Shown: positions 33,282 to 41,357 of the stretch, piece after piece
Layout of the letters: each line of letters begins with the position of its first letter
How positions within the stretch are numbered: the first letter of the stretch is position 1
NCBI GenBank assembly: GCA_023411815.1
Contig: JAEYOJ010000108.1
Span: forward strand, 1 to 64,000
DNA: 64,000 nt
Direction of reading: 5' to 3'
Source of the DNA: Pseudomonadota bacterium
GTDB lineage: Bacteria; Desulfobacterota; Desulfovibrionia; Desulfovibrionales; Desulfovibrionaceae
Position numbers and translations under genes: made by a program
The notes under the pieces: model-generated
The model's database searches: none
The model's input: only the letters and a program-made list of their open reading frames with translations
What the model was told of the DNA's origin: nothing

Positions 33282-35381
33282 ATGACCAGGCTTGTCCGCT
33301 ATCCGGGCCCCGGATGCGTCGTCGAATTCATGCAGGGCAACCAGCCGCAGCTCGCCTACGTGGTCGAGGAGCAGTCGGGCAAGTTGCGCGTGCTGACCCA
33401 GAATCGCCGCGAGGCCAAGCTTCCCGCCTCCCGGCTGCTGCCCTGGTCGGGGCCGGCCTGCCCCGCGGACCTGGGGCGGGCCGAGATCGAACGCCTGCTG
33501 GACAGCCATCTGGCCAGACGGCGCGAAGTAGCGGCCGGCATCGACGTGCTGGAGCTGTGGTCCATGGCCCAGGGCGAGGTGGACCAGGCCAAGGCCGAGT
33601 GGTTCGCCGAGCTGCTCTGGGCCGACCCGGACCCTGATCAGGTGGCGGCCATGGGTCGCGTGCTTCTGGACTGCAAGACGCACTTCAAGTTCCATCCCCC
33701 CGAGTTCATCCCCTACTCGGCCGAGACGGTCGAAACCCGCCTGTCCGAGCAGGAGGAGGCGCGCATCAGGGAAAAGCTCGTCGGCGTCGGCCAGTCCTTT
33801 CTCAAGGAGCTCTGGCAATCGGGCAACGGCCCGGTCGACGTGAACAAGCTGCGCGCAAAGCCCGACGCCGAAACCGCGAGCCTGCTGGCCGACATGCTCA
33901 AGGCCCGCATGGCCGACCCCGAGGACAAGGAGCCAGACCCACTCTGGCGCGAGGTGCGCCGTGGGCTGCCCGAGCACCCGTATCTGGCCCTGCTGCTGGC
34001 CGAACGCTGGGGCATCGTGCCGCCCCACTACAATTATCTGCTGGCCCGCGCGGCCTACACCATGGACGAGTCCTGGGCCGAGCCCTTTGCCGACGAGGTC
34101 GCGCAGTTGACCAGCCGGCGCGACGAGCTGGACACCGAGGCCGACCCGCGCCGCTTCGTGTCCATCGACGCTGCCACCACCACGGACATCGACGACGCCT
34201 TCGTGGCCTCGTACGACGGCGAGACCATACCGGTTTCCGTGGCCCTGGCCTGCCCGGCCGTGCACTGGGACTTTTCCAGCCCCCTGGGCCGGGCGGTCCT
34301 GGACCGCGCCACGAGCCTTTACCTGCCCGAGGGCACGAGCCACATGCTCCCCCGCGCACTGGCCGAGGACATTTACAGCCTGCGCCAGGGCGAACCACGG
34401 CCGGCGCTGATCCTCGACCTGCGCGTGGACGCGGGCGGCGAGCCGTCATTGACCGGACTGCGTTTCGGGAAAATCACGGTGGCCGCCAACATCACCTACC
34501 ACCAGGCCGAGGAGTGCCTGTCCGCCGGCCCCAAAGCCTGCGCCGACGCCACGGGCGGCGCAAGCGCCGACCTGGACTGGGCCGCGGCCCGCGATCTGGC
34601 TTCCCGGCTGCGCGACCGGCGCATCCGCAACGGTGCGGTGATCATCGAGCGCCAGGAGCCGGAGATCGTGCTCGACGACGGCGACTCGCCCCAGGTGCAC
34701 CTGGAGATCAAGGAACCCACGCCCTTGGCACAGCTCCTGGTCAGCGAACTCATGATCGTGGCCAACGAGCTCTGCGCGCGTTGGGCCATGGAACAGGGCG
34801 TGCCGCTCTACTTCCGCGCTCAGGACACCGTGCTGCCCAAGGACGCCGCCGGAGTATGGACCGAGCCCGAGGACGTGTACCGCGTGGTCAAGCACTTCGG
34901 CCCCACCCTGCTGGAGACCCAGCCCAAGCCCCACAAGGGTCTGGGCGTGCCGGCCTACAGTCCCGTGACCTCGCCGCTGCGGCGAATCACCGACCTGATC
35001 AACGTGACCCAGATCCAGCGCAGCCTAACCACGGGCCAGCCCCTGTTCAGCCGCGACGAGCTGGAAGCCATGCAGCCGACCGTCAGCTCGCGGCTCGAGG
35101 CCGTGGGCAAGGTGCAGCGGTTCAGGCCCCGCTACTGGAAGCTCCTGCACCTGCTGCAGAACCGCAAGGCCTCCACCTGGATCGGCGTGGCCGTGGACGA
35201 GTCCGGCGGGCTGGTGACCCTGGCCCTGCCTGACGCCCAGATCTTCGTTCGCGCCCCGCGCGTCATGCTCGGCGACAAGTTGTACCCCGGCCAGCGCTTC
35301 GCGCTCCGTTTCGGCAAGATCGACCCCCTGTGCAACGAGATCCGCGTGGCCGAGGCCCACGAGGAGGAGACGAATGGCTAG
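33282..35381 (+). CDS. RNB-domain 3'-5' exoribonuclease (RNase II/R family)
   Basis: Degrades RNA from the 3' end; 699 residues. The RNB domain begins near residue 285 with FVSIDAATTTDIDDAFVASYD, containing the metal-binding Asp set. Other RNB features are LPEGTSHMLPRALAED, MIVANELCARWAMEQGVPLYFR and SPLRRITDLINVTQI. The N-terminal 280 residues lack an obvious cold-shock pair and look like the divergent N-terminus seen in some deltaproteobacterial RNB proteins. A short S1-like C-terminal barrel is possible (TWIGVAVDESGGLVTLALPDAQIFVRAP). plsY starts 36 bases downstream. Confidence 0.88.
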   Translation: MTRLVRYPGPGCVVEFMQGNQPQLAYVVEEQSGKLRVLTQNRREAKLPASRLLPWSGPACPADLGRAEIERLLDSHLARRREVAAGIDVLELWSMAQGEVDQAKAEWFAELLWADPDPDQVAAMGRVLLDCKTHFKFHPPEFIPYSAETVETRLSEQEEARIREKLVGVGQSFLKELWQSGNGPVDVNKLRAKPDAETASLLADMLKARMADPEDKEPDPLWREVRRGLPEHPYLALLLAERWGIVPPHYNYLLARAAYTMDESWAEPFADEVAQLTSRRDELDTEADPRRFVSIDAATTTDIDDAFVASYDGETIPVSVALACPAVHWDFSSPLGRAVLDRATSLYLPEGTSHMLPRALAEDIYSLRQGEPRPALILDLRVDAGGEPSLTGLRFGKITVAANITYHQAEECLSAGPKACADATGGASADLDWAAARDLASRLRDRRIRNGAVIIERQEPEIVLDDGDSPQVHLEIKEPTPLAQLLVSELMIVANELCARWAMEQGVPLYFRAQDTVLPKDAAGVWTEPEDVYRVVKHFGPTLLETQPKPHKGLGVPAYSPVTSPLRRITDLINVTQIQRSLTTGQPLFSRDELEAMQPTVSSRLEAVGKVQRFRPRYWKLLHLLQNRKASTWIGVAVDESGGLVTLALPDAQIFVRAPRVMLGDKLYPGQRFALRFGKIDPLCNEIRVAEAHEEETNG

Positions 35382-35417
35382 GGTCTCCCCCACCCGGCGC
35401 GCCAAAGGAGTCTATCC

Positions 35418-36023
35418 ATGTTTTTGAGCATCGGCTGGATTCTCATGTCCTACCTGATCGGCTCCGTGCCTTTCGGGCTGTTGGTGGCCAAGGCCGTGTG
35501 CGGCGTGGACCCGCGCCTGGAAGGCAGCCGCAACACCGGCGCCACCAACGTCTCGCGCCTGTGCGGCACCAAGTACGGCCTGGCCGTGCTGGCCCTGGAC
35601 CTGCTCAAGGGCTGGGCGCCCGCCGCCGGGGCCATGGTCTTCAGCGACAACTGGTTCTTCCTGAGCCTCGTGGGTCTGGCCGCCATCATCGGCCACACCA
35701 ACTCGCCCTTCCTGTCCGGCAAGGGCGGCAAGGGCGTGGCCACGACCATCGGCGTGTTCCTGGCCCTCACGCCCGCGGCCCTGATCATCTCCGTGCTGTG
35801 CTGCGTGGCGGCCATCACCATCTCGGGCTACGTGTCGCTGGGCTCCCTGACCCTCGGCGCGGCCCTGCCAGTATTCACGCTGCTCACCGGCAAGATCGGC
35901 TTCCTGCCCGTGACCCTGCTGGTGGCCGTGATCATCTACTGGAAGCACCGCGAGAACATCCGCCGATTGGCCACGGGACAGGAAAATCCGTGGCGGAAGA
36001 AGAAGGTGCAGGAAAAGACCTGA
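35418..36023 (+). CDS. plsY: Acyl-phosphate:glycerol-3-phosphate acyltransferase
   Basis: First acylation of phospholipid synthesis, using acyl-phosphate made by PlsX. 201 residues with five membrane helices. The three conserved motifs are visible: SVPFGLLVAK with EGSRNTGATNVSR, GHTNSPFLSGKGGKGVATTIG, and the C-terminal KHRENIRRLATGQE. The start ATG at 35418 has AAAGGAG upstream. Probably co-transcribed with the RNB gene. Confidence 0.97.
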   Translation: MFLSIGWILMSYLIGSVPFGLLVAKAVCGVDPRLEGSRNTGATNVSRLCGTKYGLAVLALDLLKGWAPAAGAMVFSDNWFFLSLVGLAAIIGHTNSPFLSGKGGKGVATTIGVFLALTPAALIISVLCCVAAITISGYVSLGSLTLGAALPVFTLLTGKIGFLPVTLLVAVIIYWKHRENIRRLATGQENPWRKKKVQEKT

Positions 36024-36040
36024 GCCATATCGCACGCATG

Positions 36041-36066
36041 CCGGGGAGGGACGCCCTCCCTCTCCG
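36041..36066 (+). terminator. Hairpin downstream of plsY
   Basis: GAGGG and CCCTC close a small loop within outer CCGG/CCGG arms, 17 bases past the plsY stop codon. No U-run; weak evidence for termination. The following 260 bases to 36330 hold no gene that I can recognise. Confidence 0.4.
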
Positions 36067-36330
36067 GCTCCTTGCCGGAGCCGCTCACGCCAAGGCGATC
36101 CTGGCCCCGGCGGTTCGTCGGCAAATCGTCGTTGCCACCCCGTTTCCCCAGCCATTCCGCCCCTGATCCTCCCAGCACGGCCGCGAGGGCGCGCCGGGCA
36201 AGCCACGGACAAAGGCGTCCCGCCGGAAATCATGTGTTGCGCGCCCGCCGCGTTCCGCTATGCTGGCCGCAAACTCCTGACCCGAGTATTCCGCCTGCCC
36301 GCCGCAGGCTTGCAAATGGAGGAACATTCC

Positions 36331-37323
36331 ATGCTCGAACGCATGCGCCATCTGGTGGAAGATCACTGGTCCGGCCAGCGCCGGCAGGCGCCCCGGCGTG
36401 ACGCCCGGCTGGACGAGACAGTGGACCGGATCGCCCAGAGCGTCTCGCCAAAGATCAAGGCCGTGCGCGATTACCGGCGGAGGCTTCGCGAGCCGGTCAG
36501 GCAAGCCCTGGAATACTTCAGCCGCGCCGCCGAAGCGCTCGTGGGCCCTGTCGTCATGGAGCCGAAACGCTGGCGCACGGACCCGCTGCTGAACGCCTGC
36601 TTCAGCTCCATGGAACATATGAGCGGATTCCTGCGCGACAGCGATCCCCTGCGCCGGCAGGCCGCCATGTCTCGGCAGGGCGACCTGTTCTTCCTGCTGA
36701 CCATGGATCGCCGGGAGGAAACCATCCCGGGGAACGTCACGGATTGCGACGTTCCCCGCAGGGATGTGCTGCAGACCGTGGTCACCTTCAGCGACCACCG
36801 GGCCCAAGCCGCCGCCCCGACCCTGGAGGAATCCCGCGAACGCATGGTCCGCGGGGCGTTGGAGCTTCTCGCGGCCAGGGCCAAGTCGCACATCATGGAC
36901 AATCACAGGAAGATCGAGGAGCTGGAGCGCGCCAAGGCCACACTCAAGAGCGAGATGAAGCTGCTGGAGCTTGAACACCATGGGCTGGGCGAGGCGTTCG
37001 TCGATGCCGACATGCGCCGGAAGCTCGCCGAAGGCGAGCAGGTCATGCGCGAGCTGGCCTCGAACATGGCCCAGCTCAGGTCGGAGTTCGTGGATTTGTC
37101 GGACTATCTGGAATACGCCGTGGGAGTGTTCGAGGAGCCCAGGGAGTTCGTCACCTTCGGCACCGTGGCGATGATGGTTAACAGGCAGGGAGTCAAGGAC
37201 TACCAGGGCCAGGACGACCCCAGCCACCTCATCCGCTTCAGCGAGATACGCCTTGCGGACAGGACGCGTGCGGCTTTCGTGGCCTGCTGCCCGACGGAGC
37301 ACATCCTGGCCGGCCGGGGCTGA
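36331..37323 (+). CDS. Hypothetical coiled-coil protein
   Basis: 330 residues from the ATG at 36331 behind GGAGGA; the frame is open upstream but without a ribosome site. No signal peptide or membrane helix. The central region (about 190-270) is strongly heptad-like (KIEELERAKATLKSEMKLLELEHHG, then MRRKLAEGEQVMRELASNMAQLRSEF). The N-terminal third is basic and the C-terminal segment is globular (FGTVAMMVNRQGVKDYQ). I do not recognise a family. It is flanked by terminators and stands alone. Confidence 0.7.
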   Translation: MLERMRHLVEDHWSGQRRQAPRRDARLDETVDRIAQSVSPKIKAVRDYRRRLREPVRQALEYFSRAAEALVGPVVMEPKRWRTDPLLNACFSSMEHMSGFLRDSDPLRRQAAMSRQGDLFFLLTMDRREETIPGNVTDCDVPRRDVLQTVVTFSDHRAQAAAPTLEESRERMVRGALELLAARAKSHIMDNHRKIEELERAKATLKSEMKLLELEHHGLGEAFVDADMRRKLAEGEQVMRELASNMAQLRSEFVDLSDYLEYAVGVFEEPREFVTFGTVAMMVNRQGVKDYQGQDDPSHLIRFSEIRLADRTRAAFVACCPTEHILAGRG

Positions 37324-37388
37324 TGCGCATTCCGTCGACATGATTCGGAGACAGTCCAGCGGGCCCGGCTCCACGGGGCGGCAAAGGA

Positions 37389-37420
37389 AGAGCCCCGGCT
37401 TCTTGCGAAGCCGGGGCTCT
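37389..37420. terminator. 14-bp perfect hairpin between convergent genes
   Basis: AGAGCCCCGGCTTC pairs perfectly with GAAGCCGGGGCTCT around TTGC. It lies between the coiled-coil gene (plus) and the RNA-binding gene (minus) and can serve both directions; U-runs are poor on both strands. Confidence 0.7.
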
Positions 37421-37458
37421 TAGCTATCGATCATTTCCGGCTAGGGCCGGAAAATGCT

Positions 37459-37758
37459 CTACCAGCGCTTGCCGTACGAAGAACGGCCACCGCCACCGCC
37501 AGCCGGACGCGGAGCGCGCTCCTGGGCCTCGTTGACCTTCAGGGCGCGGCCGCTGAAGTCCTTGCCGTCCAGGGCCTCGATGGCGGCACCTGCGCCGTCG
37601 TCATCCATCTCGACGAAGCCGAAGCCGCGCAGACGGCCGGTCTCGCGGTCGGTGATAAGGCTCACCGACTTGACTTCGCCGTAAGCGGAGAACAGGTTGC
37701 GGACTTCTTCGTCGTAGGTGGAAAAAGGCAGGTTGCCGACGTACAGTTTCTTGGACAT
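37459..37758 (-). CDS. RRM-type RNA-binding protein
   Basis: Single RNA recognition motif plus Gly-rich tail, 99 residues. RNP2 is KLYVGNLPF at the N-terminus and RNP1 is RGFGFVEM near residue 45; TDRETGRLRG is the usual loop. The tail (APRPAGGGGGRSSYGKRW) is typical of bacterial glycine-rich RBPs, often cold-induced. The start at ATG 37758 (MSKKLYVGN) fits the family. Confidence 0.95.
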   Translation of the reverse strand: MSKKLYVGNLPFSTYDEEVRNLFSAYGEVKSVSLITDRETGRLRGFGFVEMDDDGAGAAIEALDGKDFSGRALKVNEAQERAPRPAGGGGGRSSYGKRW

Positions 37759-37955
37759 TGCTGTTAGCTCCAATCGGTTTCGGCACTACTTCTCATCAAC
37801 TCGGAGCCAAGCACACGCAACGGTCCAAGACTCAATGGGGATTCATGCCCTTACTATCGAGGGGAGACAATAAGCCCATTTTGGACGTCGGGCAATGGGC
37901 CGCACAAAATATATTTCGCCCGCCCAGGCCGCTGAAAGAGGTCCGGCCAGACCGG

Positions 37956-39212
37956 TTAGCCCTTGAGTATCCGCGCGGCGTCCTCGAAGCTCATGGCGTT
38001 GAGCACGTTATCGGGGGCGATGCGGCCGCGGCGTGCCTGGCCGATACCCCAGATCATGTTCCCCAGGGCCTCCAGGGAGTGCGCGTCGGTGCATACGGCC
38101 AGCAGGCAGCCGACCTCCCGCGCCAGGTCGCAGTGGTAGCCGTTCAGGTCCAGGCGGTCGTGCTTGGCGTTGACCTCCAGGATGCGGCCGCGCTCGGCCG
38201 CGCCCGTGATGATCTGGCCCATGTGCGCGCCGTGGGGGGCCTGGGTGCACAGCAGCCGCCCGGTGGGATGGGCCAGGATGCGGAAACGGGGGTGGTCCAT
38301 GGCCTTCAGGATGCGCGCCGTCTGCCGTTCGGCCGGCAGGTCGAAATGGGTGTGGATGGAGCAGACGGTGTAATCAAGTTGGGCCAGCATCGCCTCGGAC
38401 AGGCCCAGCGATCCGTCGGCAAGGATCTCCACCTCGGCGCCCTTGAACAGCCGGATGTCCATCTTCGCGTTGAGCCGGTCGATCTCCTCCCATTGGCGGG
38501 CCAGATCGCGCTCATGGATGCCCCAGCCGCCTTCCACGCGATGGGCGTGGTCCGTGATGCCCAGATAGGCGTAGCCGAGTTCCTGGGCCTTGCGGGCCAT
38601 CTCCTCCAGGCTTGCCTTGCCGTCGGACCAGTTCGTGTGCACGTGCAGGTCACCGCGCAGGTCCCCGCGTGCGATAAGCCGCGGCAGGCCCCCTTCGCCG
38701 GCCTCCACCATCTCCTCGCCGCCCTCGCGCAACTCGGGCGGCACGTAGGGCAGGCCCGCGAGGGTATAGATCTCCTCCTCCTCGGCTCCGCCCATGCGGC
38801 GGGCCCCGCGATACACGCCCTGCTCGCTTATGGTCAGTCCCTTCTCGGCGGCCAGGGACGCGACGGCGGCCACGTGGGCATAGCTTCCCGTGCGCAGGAA
38901 CATGGCCGCGCCGAAGCAGTCGTCGGGCACGAGCACGATTTCCGCCGGCAGGCCGCCTTCCAGGCGCACCTCTCTGCTGTTCATGAGATCGTCGGACTGG
39001 CCCTGGCCTGTCGAAAGGCCGGACAGGCTGGCGGAGCCCTTGTTCCCGTCATCGAAGCCGGCCACAATGGTCACCGACCTGACGGTCTCCACATGTCTGC
39101 GCACCGCCCCGGCCAGCCCCACGCGGCGAATGCCCGGCGTGCCCTGCAAGGCCTTCAGCGGCCCGCGGGCGGCATCCACCGCCACGGGCAAGGGATAGCA
39201 TTGCTCGGCCAT
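37956..39212 (-). CDS. PHP-domain protein derived from DNA polymerase X; polymerase part truncated and inactive
   Basis: 418 residues. The C-terminal PHP metal-dependent phosphoesterase domain is complete: RGDLHVHTNWSDG, GITDHAHR, KGAEVEIL, VCSIHTHFD, ILAHPTGR and AVCTDAHS. The N-terminal 190 residues match the end of a PolX polymerase (YPLPVAVDAARGPLKAL, then VGLAGAVRRHVETV), but the catalytic GDxD that should follow is RSVTIVAG, so the metal-binding aspartates are gone. The usual N-terminal HhH/8-kDa part (about 150 residues) is absent. Full-length bacterial PolX is about 570 residues. The remaining activity should be nuclease or phosphoesterase. The start has AAAGGA upstream. Confidence 0.85.
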   Translation of the reverse strand: MAEQCYPLPVAVDAARGPLKALQGTPGIRRVGLAGAVRRHVETVRSVTIVAGFDDGNKGSASLSGLSTGQGQSDDLMNSREVRLEGGLPAEIVLVPDDCFGAAMFLRTGSYAHVAAVASLAAEKGLTISEQGVYRGARRMGGAEEEEIYTLAGLPYVPPELREGGEEMVEAGEGGLPRLIARGDLRGDLHVHTNWSDGKASLEEMARKAQELGYAYLGITDHAHRVEGGWGIHERDLARQWEEIDRLNAKMDIRLFKGAEVEILADGSLGLSEAMLAQLDYTVCSIHTHFDLPAERQTARILKAMDHPRFRILAHPTGRLLCTQAPHGAHMGQIITGAAERGRILEVNAKHDRLDLNGYHCDLAREVGCLLAVCTDAHSLEALGNMIWGIGQARRGRIAPDNVLNAMSFEDAARILKG

Positions 39213-39230
39213 GATCGGTCCTTTTCCATA

Positions 39231-39345
39231 GCATTTTGCAATTCGACTCAGAGAGGGCGCTACCCTCGCTCAAACTTTCTCCCGCCAGGGTGTGGCGTTC
39301 CCTGGATCCCCCCCATTATCTTCGTTTCAATTGCAATGTGCCGTA
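39231..39345 (+). repeat. Dispersed intergenic repeat, family A, copy 3
   Basis: Begins GCATTTTGCAATTCGACTC. It has an AGAGAGGGCG..CCCTCGCTC hairpin, a CCCGCCAGGG..TTCCCTGG hairpin, CCCCCATTATCTTCGTTTC and a GCAATGTGCC end. Same block order as copies 1 and 2. It lies between the protease gene and the PHP gene, both on the minus strand. Confidence 0.72.
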
Positions 39346-39426
39346 AGGGGTGCAGGCCTGTTTTGGTGATCGGGACACTAACCGCCGCCGACGCTTCTGT
39401 CCACGCCGGCGGATTGCGGACACGGA

Positions 39427-40557
39427 TCAGGCGTCGTCCAGCTGAAGGCGCACCGATACCGCCGTGGAGACATCCTTGAGGGTGATGAGCCCGGCCAGGC
39501 GGTCCTGCTCGACGACCAGGAAGCGGCTGTTGCCGCTGGCGGTCATGCGGTTCAGGGCCTCGCCCAGGTCCATGTCCGGCGGAAGGACCAGCTCCTCCGA
39601 GTACGGCCTGAGCACGTCGGCCACCCTGCGCCGCCCGCGTTCCTCGCGCGGCACGCTGCGCACGTCCTTGATGCGCACGGCACCCAGGAGACGCCCGTTG
39701 TCCAGCACCGGGTACATGTCGTGATGGTGCTTGTAGATGAAGTCCTCCACAAACTCCGAAAGCGGCAGGTCCGGGCCGACCGTGACCGGCTCGCGCACCA
39801 TGAGGTCGCTCACCCGTTGGCCCTGCAGGCGCTGCCGGAACAATACCCGGCGGTAGGAAGCCTGAGCCGCGCTGCGCAGGAAGATGCCTATGACCAGATA
39901 CCAGAGTCCGCCCACCAGCGCTCCGGCGAGCATGTTGAGCAGCCCCAGGCCAATGAGGATGGCCCCGATGATGGAGCCCATGGACGCGGCTATGCGCGTG
40001 GCCCAGGTCAGGTCCTTTTTCCAGCGCCACAGCAGTGAGCGGATGATGCGGCCGCCGTCCAGGGGAAAGGCAGGCAGGAGGTTGAAGGCGGCCAGGATGA
40101 AATTGATGAAGGCCAGGTATGCCGTTACGCCGAGCACCGGGGCCGGCCAGGCGGCGGATTCCCCCCAGCGGTACACGCCCCAGAATACCAAGCCGAGGAC
40201 TATGCTGGAAAGCGGACCGGCCGCGGCCATCCACAGTTCCGTGCGCGCCGAGCGCGGCTCGTCGCTCATCTCGGACACTCCGCCGAAAAGGAACAGCGTT
40301 ATGCCGCGCATGGGCAAACCCATGCGCCGGGCCACCACCGAATGCCAGAACTCGTGGAAGATGATGGAGGAGAACAGGCCCAGGGCGCCGATGGCGGCCA
40401 TGGCCCAATAGGTCGAGTCGGCAAGGCCCGGATAGTATGCGGGGAAGAAGCCCACTGCCAGGGACCAGGTCACCAGCGCGGCGATGATGAGCCAGCTCGC
40501 GTCTATGCTCACCTCGAAACCGAACAGGGTGAAGAGCTTTAACTTTCTGCCGAACAT
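39427..40557 (-). CDS. Site-2 protease family membrane metalloprotease with CBS domains
   Basis: 376 residues, about six membrane helices. The zinc site is IIFHEFWHSVVA near residue 65, and the third ligand lies in NLLPAFPLDGGRIIRS. Two C-terminal CBS motifs (VSDLMVREPVTVGPDLPLSEF and VADVLRPYSEELVLPPDMDL) would sense adenine nucleotides. This matches the SpoIVFB-like Rip subgroup with CBS domains. The start at ATG 40557 follows AAGGAGGCG; a longer upstream frame is not protease-like. The substrate is unknown. Confidence 0.9.
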   Translation of the reverse strand: MFGRKLKLFTLFGFEVSIDASWLIIAALVTWSLAVGFFPAYYPGLADSTYWAMAAIGALGLFSSIIFHEFWHSVVARRMGLPMRGITLFLFGGVSEMSDEPRSARTELWMAAAGPLSSIVLGLVFWGVYRWGESAAWPAPVLGVTAYLAFINFILAAFNLLPAFPLDGGRIIRSLLWRWKKDLTWATRIAASMGSIIGAILIGLGLLNMLAGALVGGLWYLVIGIFLRSAAQASYRRVLFRQRLQGQRVSDLMVREPVTVGPDLPLSEFVEDFIYKHHHDMYPVLDNGRLLGAVRIKDVRSVPREERGRRRVADVLRPYSEELVLPPDMDLGEALNRMTASGNSRFLVVEQDRLAGLITLKDVSTAVSVRLQLDDA

Positions 40558-40568
40558 CCGCGCCTCCT

Positions 40569-40890
40569 TCAGGTCTGTGCGGGGCCCGATCTGTCGAGCA
40601 GGGCTTTGACCAGCACGGCCCCGATGATGCAGGTCAGCACGCTCGACAATACCACAGCCGCGAAGATCGTGTCCGAAACCGCCCAATCCCCGAGTCCCTG
40701 GCCCATCTGCATGATGATCATGGTGACTTCCGCCCTCGGCACCATGCTCACGCCCACGATAAAGGCGGACTGCCTTACGACGCAGCCGGCGTGGTCGCAA
40801 AGACCTTCAGCATGGCCAGCCCCAGGGCGAGAATTGTCACGGAAAGGTCGAATGCGCTCTCCACAAAAGGGCTCCAGTTTCCGCTCCTCG
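40569..40890 (-). pseudogene. Remnant of a cation:proton antiporter
   Basis: An in-frame fragment (RQSAFIVGVSMVPRAEV, then DTIFAAVVLSSVLTCIIGAVLV) matches the last two helices of a CPA2-type antiporter, ending at 40569. Upstream, in another frame and interrupted by a stop codon, ESAFDLSVTILALGLAMLKVF looks like the preceding helix. The rest of the gene is missing; only about 100 codons are left. Confidence 0.7.
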
Positions 40891-41357
40891 ATCGAGCCTC
40901 GGTGAATGCCTACAGTCTATAGCATGCACGCGGCATTCTGACCAAGGCGAACCGCTCCGGGACCTCCTGCCCCCGTGCGCCGGTTGCCTGTACCAAATCG
41001 TGAGCAATGCCCCCTTCCTTTTATCCACACAGTATTCATGCTAGAAAAATTCATACAGATCATTGGTTTAAAAAGTAAAACACGTGTGGACAACGAGCAA
41101 GCCAGCCTATGAGGCAGAACAAAATAAACTAAGTTTAATCTTAATGTATAACTTCTCGGAATGCCTTTTGCTTTCCTTGGCCATGCTACGCTTAAAGTGG
41201 TTCCCGGCGATATCTACCCACTCAAGCGTTGATAGAGAGCTGCAATGGAAGTCATTGCATCTATTGGTCAATATTCTCTATTGGCAACTCTTTCGGATTC
41301 AGGCCTCTTCAACAACGTGTTGATCCGCATTCACTTTCTTACCAGACCGAGGGCTCC
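40891..41357. other. AT-rich intergenic region
   Basis: About 470 bases, clearly more AT-rich than the surroundings from about 41030 to 41340. I see no gene. It holds the promoter of the chemoreceptor downstream, but I cannot assign a sigma factor. Confidence 0.4.

Noticed and set aside
41190..41220. Sigma-28 chemotaxis promoter (TAAAGTGG...GCGATATC) before the large chemoreceptor
   Set aside because: The spacing between the two boxes is 5 bases too short for the FliA consensus.
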